Assembly (NCBI RefSeq): GCF_030382115.1
Contig: NZ_JAUDRJ010000001.1
Coordinates: 311,689-343,766, forward strand
Length of the DNA: 32,078 nucleotides
From: Nostoc sp. GT001
Lineage (GTDB): Bacteria > Cyanobacteriota > Cyanobacteriia > Cyanobacteriales > Nostocaceae
Direction: 5' to 3'
Below are positions 1-7,056 of the stretch, piece by piece. Both the position numbers and the translations under genes were made by a program. Under the pieces are notes generated by a model. That model did no database searches, was not told the DNA's origin, and saw only the letters and a program-made list of their open reading frames with translations. Each line of letters begins with the position of its first letter. Position 1 is the first letter of the stretch.

Positions 1-60
1 AAATTGAAAATTTGGTGGCTCTTTTTCAAGAGGGGTTTGAATCCCCAACTGAGGTAAAAC

Positions 61-92
61 CTTCTGCCTTCTGCCTCCTGTCTCCTGCCTCC
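61..92. repeat. Heptanucleotide tandem repeat (CTTCTGC-type STRR)
   Basis: About four and a half copies of a 7-base unit, CTTCTGC drifting to CTCCTGC/CTCCTGT. Short tandemly repeated heptamers are typical of intergenic DNA in filamentous cyanobacteria. The rest of bases 1-177 shows no convincing gene; an open frame across it is encoded partly by this repeat and is judged spurious. Confidence 0.75.
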
Positions 93-177
93 TTCAACTC
101 CCTTTATCAGTTAGTCGAACGGCAATTGCTCAAATCGACACCTTGCCCAAAATTCTTTATGTCTTTTTGTCAAAGGT

Positions 178-1446
178 ATGGCTTCAATCCCAAAAACAGA
201 TGTGGCTCAAGCAATTGCTGCCCTTTATCGAACTGAATGGGGGCGCATTGTCGCTATTCTGATTCGGCTGGTCGGAGATTTTGATGTAGCTGAAGAAGCT
301 GCACAGGCAGCATTTACAGCGGCAGTGAATCAGTGGGAAAGCGACGGTATTCCCGATCGCCCCCGTGCCTGGATTATCCGAACTGCCCGGTACAAGGCGA
401 TCGATCGCCTCCGACGACGCACGAAACTGACCGAAAAACTGGAGTGGTATGCGGCATCTGGCTTAATTCCATCCACTGAAGAACCAACCTATGACAGTGA
501 TGAAATTGGAGACGATCGCCTGCGATTAATCTTTACCTGCTGTCACCCAGCACTGGCAACGGAAACTCAAGTAGCATTGACCCTGCGAATGTTGGGTGGA
601 CTGGAAACCGACGAAATTGCCCGCGCCTTTCTTATACCGACTGCAACAATGGCACAGCGGTTAGTTCGTGCTAAACGCAAAATTCGAGACGCAGGCATTC
701 CTTACAAAGTACCTGAGACGACTGATCTCGCTCCCCGGATAGAGGCAGTCCTGACAGTCATCTATCTCATCTTCAACGAAGGCTATGCCGCAACCAAAGG
801 AGATGCGCTCGTGCGGGCTGACCTGTGCATCAAAGCGATTCGCTTGGGGCAACTGGTGCGGCAATTGCTGGCACCCCAACCCCCATCTGAAGTCACAGCA
901 CTGGTGGCGCTGATGTTATTGCACGATTCGCGGCGCAATGCGCGTCTAGATGAGGCAGGCGATTTGATTTTGCTAGAAGATCAGGATCGCAGTCGTTGGA
1001 ACCATCTACAGATTGCTGAGGCGTTACCTCTGGTAGAGGAAGCGTTGCTCTTTGGAACCGGAGTGTATGCCCTGCAAGCGGCGATCGCCGCCCTCCATTG
1101 TCAGGCAACCCGCGCCGAAGAAACAGACTGGGCGCAGATCGTGCGGCTCTATGAGGTGTTGGAACGCTTGCAGCCCTCACCCATTGTGGCCTTGAACCGA
1201 GCAGTGGCGATCGCAATGGCAGACAGTCCTCAAGCCGCATTTGGACTGATTGATCGCCTTGCTCCAGAACTGGACAGGTATCATCTCTTTCATGCCACCC
1301 GTGCAGATTTATTCCGGCGTGTTGGAGCATTAGAGGAAGCGACTCAGAGCTATACACGGGCACTAGAATTAGTGACAAATGACAGTGAGCGTCGTTTTCT
1401 GGAACGTCGGTTGCGCGAAGTTCAACCTAACATTCAGTCCGGCTAA
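178..1446 (+). CDS. ECF-type RNA polymerase sigma factor, ECF42-like, with DUF6596/TPR extension
   Basis: A 422-aa extracytoplasmic-function sigma factor that would redirect RNA polymerase to a small promoter set. Sigma region 2 lies at about residues 15-80 (…VGDFDVAEEAAQAAF… and …ARYKAIDRLRR…) and region 4 at about 113-172 (helix-turn-helix with LETDEIARAFLIP). A long C-terminal extension of about 240 residues carries the DUF6596-type segment (VIYLIFNEGYAATKGD) and TPR-like helices near the end (HATRADLFRRVGALEEATQSYTRALEL). Length and layout fit the ECF42 group, which is thought to use this extension in place of an anti-sigma factor. ECF42 genes usually sit beside a DGPF/YCII-domain gene, but none is seen here; only a 25-codon remnant follows. 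Base composition is richer in GC than the conjugation genes further right. The ATG at 178 places region 2 at the usual distance from the N-terminus. Confidence 0.9.
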   Translation: MASIPKTDVAQAIAALYRTEWGRIVAILIRLVGDFDVAEEAAQAAFTAAVNQWESDGIPDRPRAWIIRTARYKAIDRLRRRTKLTEKLEWYAASGLIPSTEEPTYDSDEIGDDRLRLIFTCCHPALATETQVALTLRMLGGLETDEIARAFLIPTATMAQRLVRAKRKIRDAGIPYKVPETTDLAPRIEAVLTVIYLIFNEGYAATKGDALVRADLCIKAIRLGQLVRQLLAPQPPSEVTALVALMLLHDSRRNARLDEAGDLILLEDQDRSRWNHLQIAEALPLVEEALLFGTGVYALQAAIAALHCQATRAEETDWAQIVRLYEVLERLQPSPIVALNRAVAIAMADSPQAAFGLIDRLAPELDRYHLFHATRADLFRRVGALEEATQSYTRALELVTNDSERRFLERRLREVQPNIQSG

Positions 1447-1522
1447 GGGTTTACAACAGTTTAAAGCGCCAGGCATCCATGATGCCGTTGAAAAAGAAAT
1501 GAAAAATCTTCTAACAGGGTGA
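1445..1522 (+). pseudogene. Possible 3' remnant of a deleted gene
   Basis: Directly after the sigma-factor stop, another frame stays open for about 25 codons with a plausible protein-like tail (KGLQQFKAPGIHDAVEKEM…) and then TGA. There is no start codon with room upstream, so it would be the C-terminal end of a lost gene. The family is not recognised. A short random open frame is a real alternative. Confidence 0.25.
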
Positions 1523-1563
1523 ACTTGTAACTTAACAAAAGGCAAAAGAAGACAAGTCGGCTT

Positions 1564-1577
1564 AGTACTTTAGTACT
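1564..1577 (+). promoter_or_regulatory. LexA (SOS) box
   Basis: AGTACTTTAGTACT fits the Anabaena LexA consensus RGTACNNNDGTWCB at every position. It lies 2 nt upstream of a perfect -10 hexamer, so bound repressor would cover the promoter of the downstream VOC gene. The consensus is recalled from the literature; binding is inferred. Confidence 0.65.
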
Positions 1578-1579
1578 GT

Positions 1580-1585
1580 TATAAT
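1580..1585 (+). promoter_or_regulatory. -10 box (TATAAT) of the VOC gene promoter
   Basis: Perfect TATAAT about 95 nt upstream of the VOC gene start. No good -35 hexamer is visible at the normal spacing, because that stretch is occupied by the LexA-type palindrome. Confidence 0.5.
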
Positions 1586-1679
1586 CCAATCGTTTCATCA
1601 AGTTGTGTTAGGGTGCAGCAAATCACCGATCGGCTCTCTGGCACATCCACATCCACCTCAACTGATAGAGGATTCCGAC

Positions 1680-2105
1680 ATGGATAACAATCCCAGCATT
1701 CTCTCGCATGTTTCGATTGGTACTAATGATTTTGAACGAGCGATCGCCTTCTATGATGCTGTGTTGCCAACATTGGGCTGTAAGCGATTTATGGAGCATC
1801 CGGGGGCGATCGCCTATGGCAAACAGTATCCCGAATTTTGGGTGGGAACTCCCTTCGACGGGCAACCTGCAACGGTTGGCAATGGAACTCACATTGGTTT
1901 TATTGCTCCTACAAAAGAAGCAGTCCACGCCTTCTATGAGGCAGCATTAGCGGCAGGAGGCAGCTTCAATGGTGCCCCTGGTGGCAGACCCGACTATAGT
2001 GAGCCGTATTACGGCTGCTTTGTGCGCGATCCAGATGGACACAAAATAGAAGCCGCCTTCTGGGATGAGCAGCTTGAGCAGCAACTCAACCAGAACAATG
2101 GTTGA
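1680..2105 (+). CDS. VOC family (glyoxalase/dioxygenase-fold) protein
   Basis: A 141-aa single-unit vicinal-oxygen-chelate protein. It has the N-terminal beta-alpha start (ILSHVSIGTNDFERAIAFYDAVLPTLG) and the C-terminal half ending FVRDPDGHKIEAAFWD, the classic end of the metal-binding fold. H10 near the N-terminus and the E in HKIEAAF near the C-terminus sit at metal-ligand positions of the family. The substrate cannot be inferred; relatives include glyoxalases, dioxygenases and bleomycin-type resistance proteins. The frame is open further upstream, but the ATG at 1680 gives the standard N-terminus and the extra residues would be encoded by leader DNA. Transcription probably starts from the TATAAT at 1580 under LexA control. 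A second, broken VOC gene follows 37 nt downstream. Confidence 0.88.
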   Translation: MDNNPSILSHVSIGTNDFERAIAFYDAVLPTLGCKRFMEHPGAIAYGKQYPEFWVGTPFDGQPATVGNGTHIGFIAPTKEAVHAFYEAALAAGGSFNGAPGGRPDYSEPYYGCFVRDPDGHKIEAAFWDEQLEQQLNQNNG

Positions 2106-2142
2106 CCAGAGAATGACTCATTTTTAGAGGCAAGATAACACT

Positions 2143-2274
2143 ATGGAATTCCATCGAGGTCGCCTGATTGACCATGTTCATCTACGGGTTGCTGATGTTG
2201 CTGCCAGCAAACGGTTTTACCGGGCAGTGTTGCGAAATAAATGTACTCCCGGCTCCTGCTTATCGCCCCACTAA
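2143..2274 (+). pseudogene. Truncated VOC family gene, N-terminal 30 codons only
   Basis: The ATG at 2143 starts a typical VOC N-terminus (RLIDHVHLRVADVAASKRFY, then RAVL). Similarity stops abruptly at about codon 30 (near base 2233), after which the frame runs through unrelated sequence and ends at 2274. About three quarters of the domain is missing, so this is a broken gene. The break is a clean candidate for the edge of inserted or rearranged DNA. Confidence 0.75.
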
Positions 2275-2321
2275 TTCTGTTAAAATCGCGTCTTCCAGCA
2301 CGTAAATTTTGAGGCAGTGCC

Positions 2322-2807
2322 ATGTGTGCAAAGGGATTTGGGCAATCTCAACCTACTAAAATCGATAAACTTATTGAATCTGCGGTGCGTTATTGCCACA
2401 AGCGACACCCAGAAGCCTTAGACAGCATCTTTGATTATCTACCTGTCAACCTCAACCAACGAGTAGTAACGGGTATTTTGGCAGCATTGCAGAAAGATAT
2501 TGACACTTTGAGTTGGTTTTGCGGTTACATGGCATCAGAAATCAACCGCAGTCAGGACAACCAAAAGCCTCATCATCCCATTGCGGAACTTAGCAAAACT
2601 CTGATTAAATCGGGGATGAAACCTTTTACTGATTTTATGCCTTACCCAGGTTGCCGCATCGTTATACTCAATTCGGAAAAATTTGAATCATTGCCAGAGT
2701 CAGTTCAAGATGTGGTGCAGCAGGCTTTTGACATCAAGGAAAGTACTGGGAAAGAGGCACAAAGGATAAATGATGCCTTACTGCAAGAGTTGGTGGTTCA
2801 GGAATAA
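2322..2807 (+). CDS. Hypothetical protein, 161 aa
   Basis: Family not recognised. It is a soluble, mainly helical-looking protein with no signal peptide or membrane segment. It holds an internal GMKPFTDFMPYPGCRIV stretch and ends in a charged helical tail (DVVQQAFDIKESTGKEAQRINDALLQEL). A GAGG Shine-Dalgarno at 2311-2314, 7 nt before the ATG, supports the start, and TAAAAT at 2281-2286 could be a -10 box. It is the first intact gene after the broken VOC gene, so it may belong to the inserted DNA. Confidence 0.7.
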   Translation: MCAKGFGQSQPTKIDKLIESAVRYCHKRHPEALDSIFDYLPVNLNQRVVTGILAALQKDIDTLSWFCGYMASEINRSQDNQKPHHPIAELSKTLIKSGMKPFTDFMPYPGCRIVILNSEKFESLPESVQDVVQQAFDIKESTGKEAQRINDALLQELVVQE

Positions 2808-2833
2808 AAAATTGAATAACAGGAATTGTGGTA

Positions 2834-2932
2834 AGAGCGCCAGCCATATCGCTCTTCATTAAAGCGAACGCGAGTAGCGTCTCGTAGAGACGAAAAAAGA
2901 GCGATGCCTCCGGCGGGCGGGTACGCCATCGC
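2834..2932. repeat. Composite palindromic intergenic repeats
   Basis: Three palindromic units in succession: AGAGCG…CGCTCT (2834-2855), CGTCTCGTAGAGACG (2878-2892), and a GCGATG…CATCGC hairpin (2901-2932) with a GC-rich interior. These are the mosaic intergenic palindromes common in Nostocales genomes. The last unit, read on the opposite strand, resembles the repeat at 4467-4499. Confidence 0.7.
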
Positions 2933-3017
2933 ACCTACAAATGATTAACTGTGATGCATAAGTTGTTAGATTATTTCAGTTAAATATATATATACAATAA
3001 CCAACACAGAATCACCT

Positions 3018-3221
3018 ATGAAACTCGCTAATTCCCTCAATTTGGCAAATTTTGTTGGTTCTATTTTACTACCTAGAATCGCTAACAATCAAACAGCTAC
3101 TTCTAACAAGAGTGAAATATCAATTACTTTACCCAGTAATCCCATAAATATCAATTCTCTGCAACCCTTTGATACTGCTGTTATTGCTTATCACATGATG
3201 GGTCTTGGCAACTTTGAATAA
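3018..3221 (+). CDS. Small hypothetical protein, 67 aa
   Basis: A 67-aa protein of unknown family with a mildly hydrophobic N-terminus (NLANFVGSILLP) that is too short and polar-flanked to call a signal peptide. The middle is Ser/Thr/Asn-rich and the C-terminus is YHMMGLGNFE. Support for a real gene is positional: AT-rich promoter-like DNA precedes it (TATATATATA around 2985-2995) and an intrinsic terminator follows 37 nt after the stop. No clear Shine-Dalgarno is visible. Confidence 0.5.
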   Translation: MKLANSLNLANFVGSILLPRIANNQTATSNKSEISITLPSNPININSLQPFDTAVIAYHMMGLGNFE

Positions 3222-3258
3222 AGCATAGTTTCAGTACAGCCTTTGAAAAGCTACTTTA

Positions 3259-3283
3259 CCTCTCCAACCTTGGAGGGGTTTTT
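3259..3283 (+). terminator. Intrinsic terminator
   Basis: Stem CCTCTCCA / TGGAGGGG (one G-U pair), 4-nt loop, then TTTTT. It is placed 37 nt after the 67-aa ORF. Confidence 0.8.
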
Positions 3284-3399
3284 AACTGGTGCATTAATTC
3301 TTAAAATCAACATTATATTACTCCAGAAGATAGAGACATCTTAGAAAAGTTAAAGCACACTAGTAAGAGCAACTTTAACTATTCAGTAATGGTGTAGCA

Positions 3400-4332
3400 A
3401 TGTGGCTAAAATATGGTGTAAATGAAGAAGGTATCTTGATATGTATTGAAGATATCAATAGGGGGAAGACTTCACTTAAGTGTCCTTACTGTAATAGCAG
3501 TCTAACTGCTAAAAAAGGCAAGGTGAAAGAGCATCATTTTGCTCATAATGAAGAAACCTGCCGCCCCATAGCTAACCGAGAATTCCCTACTCTGCCACTC
3601 TATGACAATTTCAACGTTCAATTATCTGGCAAGGATTTGGCACAGTTAAAGCTGCTTTGGCAGGAGTACGGAGCCAAAAATTACCCTATTAGTTCCTACT
3701 TAATTACTTCTGGTTTACTCAAAGCAGGAGTGTTAAGAAAAAACCTATACTTAACCCCAACAGAATATGAATTTAGTGATTTGGGTAAAATTCCCGTTGG
3801 AGCGCTAGACTTTGCGCGGTTCAATGATGTCCAGGAGCCACTATTACTTAAAAAACTGCTGAAGCTAGAGCTAGCTTTTAAACACGCCGAGTACAAAAAT
3901 GCTCCAGATTTAGCATATCGATTTACTGATTTCAAGCTGTATCGCGCTCAACTTCAACGTATTCTATCCTGTACACTATATTTTTTAGAAATACAAACTA
4001 ATATTAGCACTTTGTACAAGATAGGAGTAACCCAAAGACCCGTTATCAAGCGAGTGGCAGAAGTAAAAATAGATTTACTTGCTCATTATTCGAGTGCTGC
4101 TATTAAAGTATTAGGAACTTGGGAACATAGGGGAAATATTGAATTATATTTCAAACACCGTTATCAAAGCTTTAATCATCCCATAGGGAGTTTAACTGAG
4201 TACTATAAATTTAATGCTGAGGATACCGAAATGGTACTGCGTGACCTACAACAAATGCAACCTAAAATACTATCTCAAGATGAAATAGATATTTTTGAGG
4301 AGAATTATAGCTGGGAGCAAATTGCTGTGTAG
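3400..4332 (+). CDS. CoiA-like zinc-binding / GIY-YIG-type nuclease family protein
   Basis: A 310-aa protein with two recognisable parts. The N-terminal 60 residues resemble competence protein CoiA: a CPYC motif (about residue 28-31) followed by KEHHFAHNEETC, a likely Zn site. The C-terminal half (about 200-300) looks like the GIY-YIG relatives T5orf172/MUG113: LYKIGVTQRPVIKRVAEVKIDLL, then GTWEHRGNIELYFKHRYQ, and a final LTEYYKF. In that family YKIG and the R of the first helix form the active-site core. The middle segment (about 70-190) is unassigned. Proteins of this build are common on plasmids and mobile elements and probably act on DNA; the substrate is unknown. The start ATG at 3400 follows a stop codon closely and has no strong RBS. 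Confidence 0.75.
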   Translation: MWLKYGVNEEGILICIEDINRGKTSLKCPYCNSSLTAKKGKVKEHHFAHNEETCRPIANREFPTLPLYDNFNVQLSGKDLAQLKLLWQEYGAKNYPISSYLITSGLLKAGVLRKNLYLTPTEYEFSDLGKIPVGALDFARFNDVQEPLLLKKLLKLELAFKHAEYKNAPDLAYRFTDFKLYRAQLQRILSCTLYFLEIQTNISTLYKIGVTQRPVIKRVAEVKIDLLAHYSSAAIKVLGTWEHRGNIELYFKHRYQSFNHPIGSLTEYYKFNAEDTEMVLRDLQQMQPKILSQDEIDIFEENYSWEQIAV

Positions 4333-4466
4333 TATTCTCATAATCCCGTAGGAAAATATAATTAATTACCAAATAAAAATAATTATTTTATTGCTATATC
4401 TCTAAATACTCTACCACTGATGATAAGGCGACTGCCAACTCTTGATACAGCAGTATTTACCGAGGA

Positions 4467-4499
4467 GCGATGGCGTAACCGCCCAGCGTAGCTGATCGC
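4467..4499. repeat. GCGATGGCG-type palindromic intergenic repeat
   Basis: A short GC-rich unit, GCGATGGCGTAACCGCC… ending TGATCGC, matching in reverse orientation the last unit of the repeat at 2901-2932. It is embedded in AT-rich intergenic DNA. Confidence 0.55.
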
Positions 4500-4523
4500 A
4501 GTGGTCAAGTGCATTACTTGAGA

Positions 4524-4874
4524 CTATGCACTCATAGATTCAGAAGCCAGCAAACCCGACATCTCCAATACTCGCTGTGACCAAGTAGACGCAACAGATG
4601 CAATATCCGTAATTTCCATTGATTTGTCCCAAACATTGATCCAGTTTTGTAATAAGTCTTGGAGTTGATTTAATTCAACATTATTTATTTCACTTTTTTG
4701 TTGTATTAAAGACACGTACAACAAACTTTCTGACAACAATATTGGAGCTAATTCATGAATTGCACTCTTTTGTGACCAAGAGTTAAGGCGTGCCAAACTA
4801 GCTGCCAATTCTCCTAATTGTTGCGCGTGGGGTTGACGTAAAAAACTCGCTTCAATTGCACTCCAGTTAGGCAT
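4524..4874 (-). CDS. Hypothetical protein, 116 aa, partner of DUF5674
   Basis: A small helical protein with no recognised motif (…QQLGELAASLARLNSW… then …LNQLQDLLQNWINVWDKSM…). Its ATG overlaps the stop of the DUF5674 gene by one base (TAATG), so the two are translationally coupled. The function is unknown. The tight coupling of two small cytosolic proteins is reminiscent of a two-gene stress or toxin-antitoxin-like module, but nothing in either sequence proves this. Confidence 0.7.
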   Translation of the reverse strand: MPNWSAIEASFLRQPHAQQLGELAASLARLNSWSQKSAIHELAPILLSESLLYVSLIQQKSEINNVELNQLQDLLQNWINVWDKSMEITDIASVASTWSQRVLEMSGLLASESMSA

Positions 4875-5209
4875 TACAATCCTCCTAGCAATTGCTTGGT
4901 AATTTGGCTAACTTGTTCTCGAATTTGGTTAGACTGTATTATCATACTACGGTTATTCTGGCTTGGGCGAATGTTGATGATTGACTCAAACACGATTTCT
5001 TGAGTCAAAGGAGACCAATCCACACCCCAAATATCTCGTTGTCTGCTACCGTCTTTGAGTAACTCTTGTTCGCATTCGTAATGGCGAACGCCACCACCTG
5101 CAAGAATTTTGCGTTCGATGTCTACTGCTATTTTAATGAATACATCCCAAGTTTTCACCATTTCGTCTATTTCTTCACGACTAGCAGGCTCACGGATTAT
5201 TAAAATCAA
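4874..5209 (-). CDS. DUF5674 family protein
   Basis: A 111-aa protein that I recognise from family memory as DUF5674: N-terminus MILIIREPASREEIDEM, core VDIERKILAGGG followed by ELLKDGSRQRDIWG, and SIINIRPSQNNRSM near the end. No biochemical role is known to me. The start codon is TTG (5209), where relatives have ATG in front of the same ILIIREP sequence, so initiation may be weakened. Only 41 nt separate the start from the end of the IS4-family element, so the gene has probably lost its original promoter. It could now rely on read-through from the transposase gene, which points the same way. Confidence 0.8.
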   Translation of the reverse strand: MILIIREPASREEIDEMVKTWDVFIKIAVDIERKILAGGGVRHYECEQELLKDGSRQRDIWGVDWSPLTQEIVFESIINIRPSQNNRSMIIQSNQIREQVSQITKQLLGGL

Positions 5210-5249
5210 TTGAATTTAGTCCCAAGTAGCAATCAACAAGATCATTCCA

Positions 5250-5275
5250 TCAATACCTCTGCCAATTTACGAGGG
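5250..5275. repeat. IS left terminal inverted repeat
   Basis: Pairs with 6678-6703 in inverted orientation at about 21 of 26 positions. The TCAATACCT core is identical in both ends. The transposase stop codon lies within it. Confidence 0.8.
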
Positions 5276-6607
5276 TTCAACGCCAGTGGAAACGGGATGA
5301 ATACGTCCTAAAGAAGTAAGCTTGGCAAAAATCTGGGTTAATAAAATAGGCTCAGGGATTTCGGGAAGCATTTTTAACATTTCACGAACATATCGAAAAC
5401 CACGATGGTAAGCCTTAAGGTCAATAATGCCAGAACCGGGATTGAGTTGCTGGAAATCAGCGAGAAGATGGTGGGATAAATTGACCATAAAAAATGCTAA
5501 ATTAGAAGCATTAGTCACGGCAGTTTGGCTCAGGTTCATAAAATCTTCCAATCCCCAAAACTGCTTGGCATCCCTAAAATTAAACTCGATTTGGAAACGG
5601 AGTTTGTAATAGTCGATAATTTTTTCAAATGACAGAGTTAGGTCGCTAGAAAAAATAATTACATGGCTGCAAGCATTAGTTTTAAGATTGGTTTTGACCA
5701 AAATCACTACATTGAGAGCTTGGGCAAATTCTTTGTGAATAAGAGTGGCTTGATAAATATCAGTTTGAATATCATCCTCAATAGCACTTTTACATAAGTA
5801 TTTGTCAGGTATATTACGATAGTCTAGCTTATCACCGTATTTACGACGAGAGCGCTTACTGGAGTCAGGATTTTCATAAGGGAAGTATAATGCTGAATCA
5901 TGGCGCAATTTGGAAATTATCTGCAAGTTGACAAGACGTGCCATCTGCAAAGCATTGTTGTTACCAAAATGACCATCTACTACCAAGTAGGTGAGGGAAA
6001 TAGAGTTAGCTAATAACTTGAATAGTGAACCAATCATTTTCTGAATTAGTATTAATTCAGATGTTAATATCACTTCCTTTTTATTTTTGTTTTTACTTCC
6101 TTTTGGTCGTCCACGCCCACGCTTTTCTTTTTTGTTTGGTTTTTCGATTGTCGAGGTACTTTTTGTTTGAGTATCTTTCTTTATTACCTGTTCTATCTGA
6201 ATCGGAAACGAGTGCCTCTGTTCAACACTCACTAATGATAATACAAAGAAAGATAATCCTGATATCGGTTTATTGGCTAGGCTAGAAAAGAATCTATCTA
6301 ATCCATAAGTCTTTTTACCCGATTTACTGACTACAACTTCATCTCCTGCAAGCAAATATACCTCATTCGCACGGAACAAATGCTTGCGGAAAAATAGCCA
6401 AAACAATGTAGCCCAAGGTATTACTGTATGAAAAAACCGCAACATCGTCCGATAACTACCACCAATGCCTGCCCAACGGGAAATTCCCAACATCGTGACT
6501 CGTCCGCTCATCGCTAACATAGCCAGGATTATCTGGTTCAATTGCCGCATCGTCGTAGCGTTTATCTGCGGTAGCAAGCATTGTAGCAGTGATAAGATAT
6601 CGGACAT
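5267..6607 (-). CDS. IS4-family DDE transposase
   Basis: A 446-aa transposase with a full-length, uninterrupted frame. The catalytic triad can be placed: first Asp in YLLAGDEVVVSKSGKKTYGLD, second in YLVVDGHFGNN, and Glu in the IS4 signature Y-x2-R-x3-E-x6-K, which is present exactly as YKLRFQIEFNFRDAK. A basic Lys/Arg-rich stretch (RGRGRPKGSKNKNKK, about residues 163-177) may contact DNA. It performs cut-and-paste transposition of the surrounding element. The start at 6607 leaves about 70 nt to the right terminal repeat for a promoter. Nothing suggests inactivation, so the element may be mobile. Confidence 0.92.
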   Translation of the reverse strand: MSDILSLLQCLLPQINATTMRQLNQIILAMLAMSGRVTMLGISRWAGIGGSYRTMLRFFHTVIPWATLFWLFFRKHLFRANEVYLLAGDEVVVSKSGKKTYGLDRFFSSLANKPISGLSFFVLSLVSVEQRHSFPIQIEQVIKKDTQTKSTSTIEKPNKKEKRGRGRPKGSKNKNKKEVILTSELILIQKMIGSLFKLLANSISLTYLVVDGHFGNNNALQMARLVNLQIISKLRHDSALYFPYENPDSSKRSRRKYGDKLDYRNIPDKYLCKSAIEDDIQTDIYQATLIHKEFAQALNVVILVKTNLKTNACSHVIIFSSDLTLSFEKIIDYYKLRFQIEFNFRDAKQFWGLEDFMNLSQTAVTNASNLAFFMVNLSHHLLADFQQLNPGSGIIDLKAYHRGFRYVREMLKMLPEIPEPILLTQIFAKLTSLGRIHPVSTGVEPS

Positions 6608-6677
6608 GGGCTGATTGTAGTTTTTGAGTTGTCGTTGTGAGAGACAATAACTCTACTACATCGGCCCTCTCTCCTCA

Positions 6678-6703
6678 TCCTCTTATTTTGGCTAAGGTAT
6701 TGA
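6678..6703. repeat. IS right terminal inverted repeat
   Basis: Inverted partner of 5250-5275. It ends 18 nt before the start of the next ORF. Confidence 0.8.
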
Positions 6704-6721
6704 GAAAACAGAACAGTTTAC

Positions 6722-6949
6722 ATGGCAGTAGATGACACTTCAACTTTACCTGTTGAAAGATTACGTAATGTAACTCATGTACAGGTAGCTTTTAGTCAAT
6801 CAACTGCGGCACGGGCTGTTAAAGAACTATTGCCACACTCGACTCAACTCAAGTGCGAAAGTCGGGATTGGAATACGCAGTTAATCAATTTCTCCCATCA
6901 ATTGCAACAACGTTATTCACAACAAAAACACGAGGAATTAGAGCTATAG
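6722..6949 (+). CDS. Small hypothetical protein next to the IS, possibly 5'-truncated
   Basis: A 75-aa protein of unknown family (VDDTSTLPVERLRNVTHVQ… ending QQKHEELEL). It begins 18 nt after the IS end, and its frame stays open up to the IS border, so the original gene could have been longer and cut by the insertion. No Shine-Dalgarno is visible. It may be a fragment rather than a working gene. Confidence 0.45.
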   Translation: MAVDDTSTLPVERLRNVTHVQVAFSQSTAARAVKELLPHSTQLKCESRDWNTQLINFSHQLQQRYSQQKHEELEL

Positions 6950-6963
6950 TTGCAAAAAAGTCA

Positions 6964-7002
6964 AGCTACTCTAGTACCGATTTTTTCAGTACCAAAGTAG
7001 CT
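6964..7002. promoter_or_regulatory. Long inverted repeat containing a GTAC-N11-GTAC palindrome
   Basis: Arms of 14 nt (AGCTACTCTAGTAC / GTACCAAAGTAGCT, 12 pairs) surround an 11-nt centre with six T. The inner part (6974-6992) has the same GTAC-N11-GTAC layout as the sites at 9292-9310 and 31433-31451. It lies between the stop of the 75-aa ORF and the start of the split AAA+ gene, so it may be an operator; a bidirectional terminator is the main alternative. Confidence 0.5.
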
Positions 7003-7056
7003 AGTAAAGAGTTTTAGCTATCAATAATATTGGGGTGAAATTTAACTAAAGCCCTA

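Larger units (their letters stand above)
5250..6703 (-). mobile_element. Complete IS4-family insertion sequence
   Basis: A 1.45-kb element bounded by imperfect terminal inverted repeats. The left end is TCAATACCTCTGCCAATTTA… (5250-5275) and the right end reads TCAATACCTTAGCCAAAATA… on the minus strand (6703-6678), about 21 of 26 positions matching. It encodes one transposase that fills nearly the whole length, with its stop codon inside the left repeat. No convincing target-site duplication is seen in the flanks, so the insertion is old, the flanks were rearranged, or the exact end is off by a base or two. Confidence 0.85.

Noticed and set aside
12..236. 74-aa open frame on the plus strand at the left edge
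   Set aside because: It is coded partly by heptamer repeats and overlaps the sigma-factor start; no family features.
893..1378. 161-aa minus-strand open frame
   Set aside because: Antisense shadow of the sigma-factor gene; GC-rich codons make opposite frames open.
2734..2934. 66-aa minus-strand frame
   Set aside because: Covers the end of the 161-aa gene and palindromic repeats; no RBS or protein features.
3303..3396. Short open frame (HYITPEDRDILEKLKHTSK) before the CoiA-like gene
   Set aside because: No start codon and a stop just upstream; perhaps a remnant, but too short to annotate.
4524..5209. Toxin-antitoxin module
   Set aside because: Size and coupling fit, but neither protein has a toxin or antitoxin motif; kept as DUF5674 plus hypothetical.
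5240..6715. Target-site duplication of the IS
   Set aside because: No direct repeat of 3 or more bases found immediately outside either inverted end.
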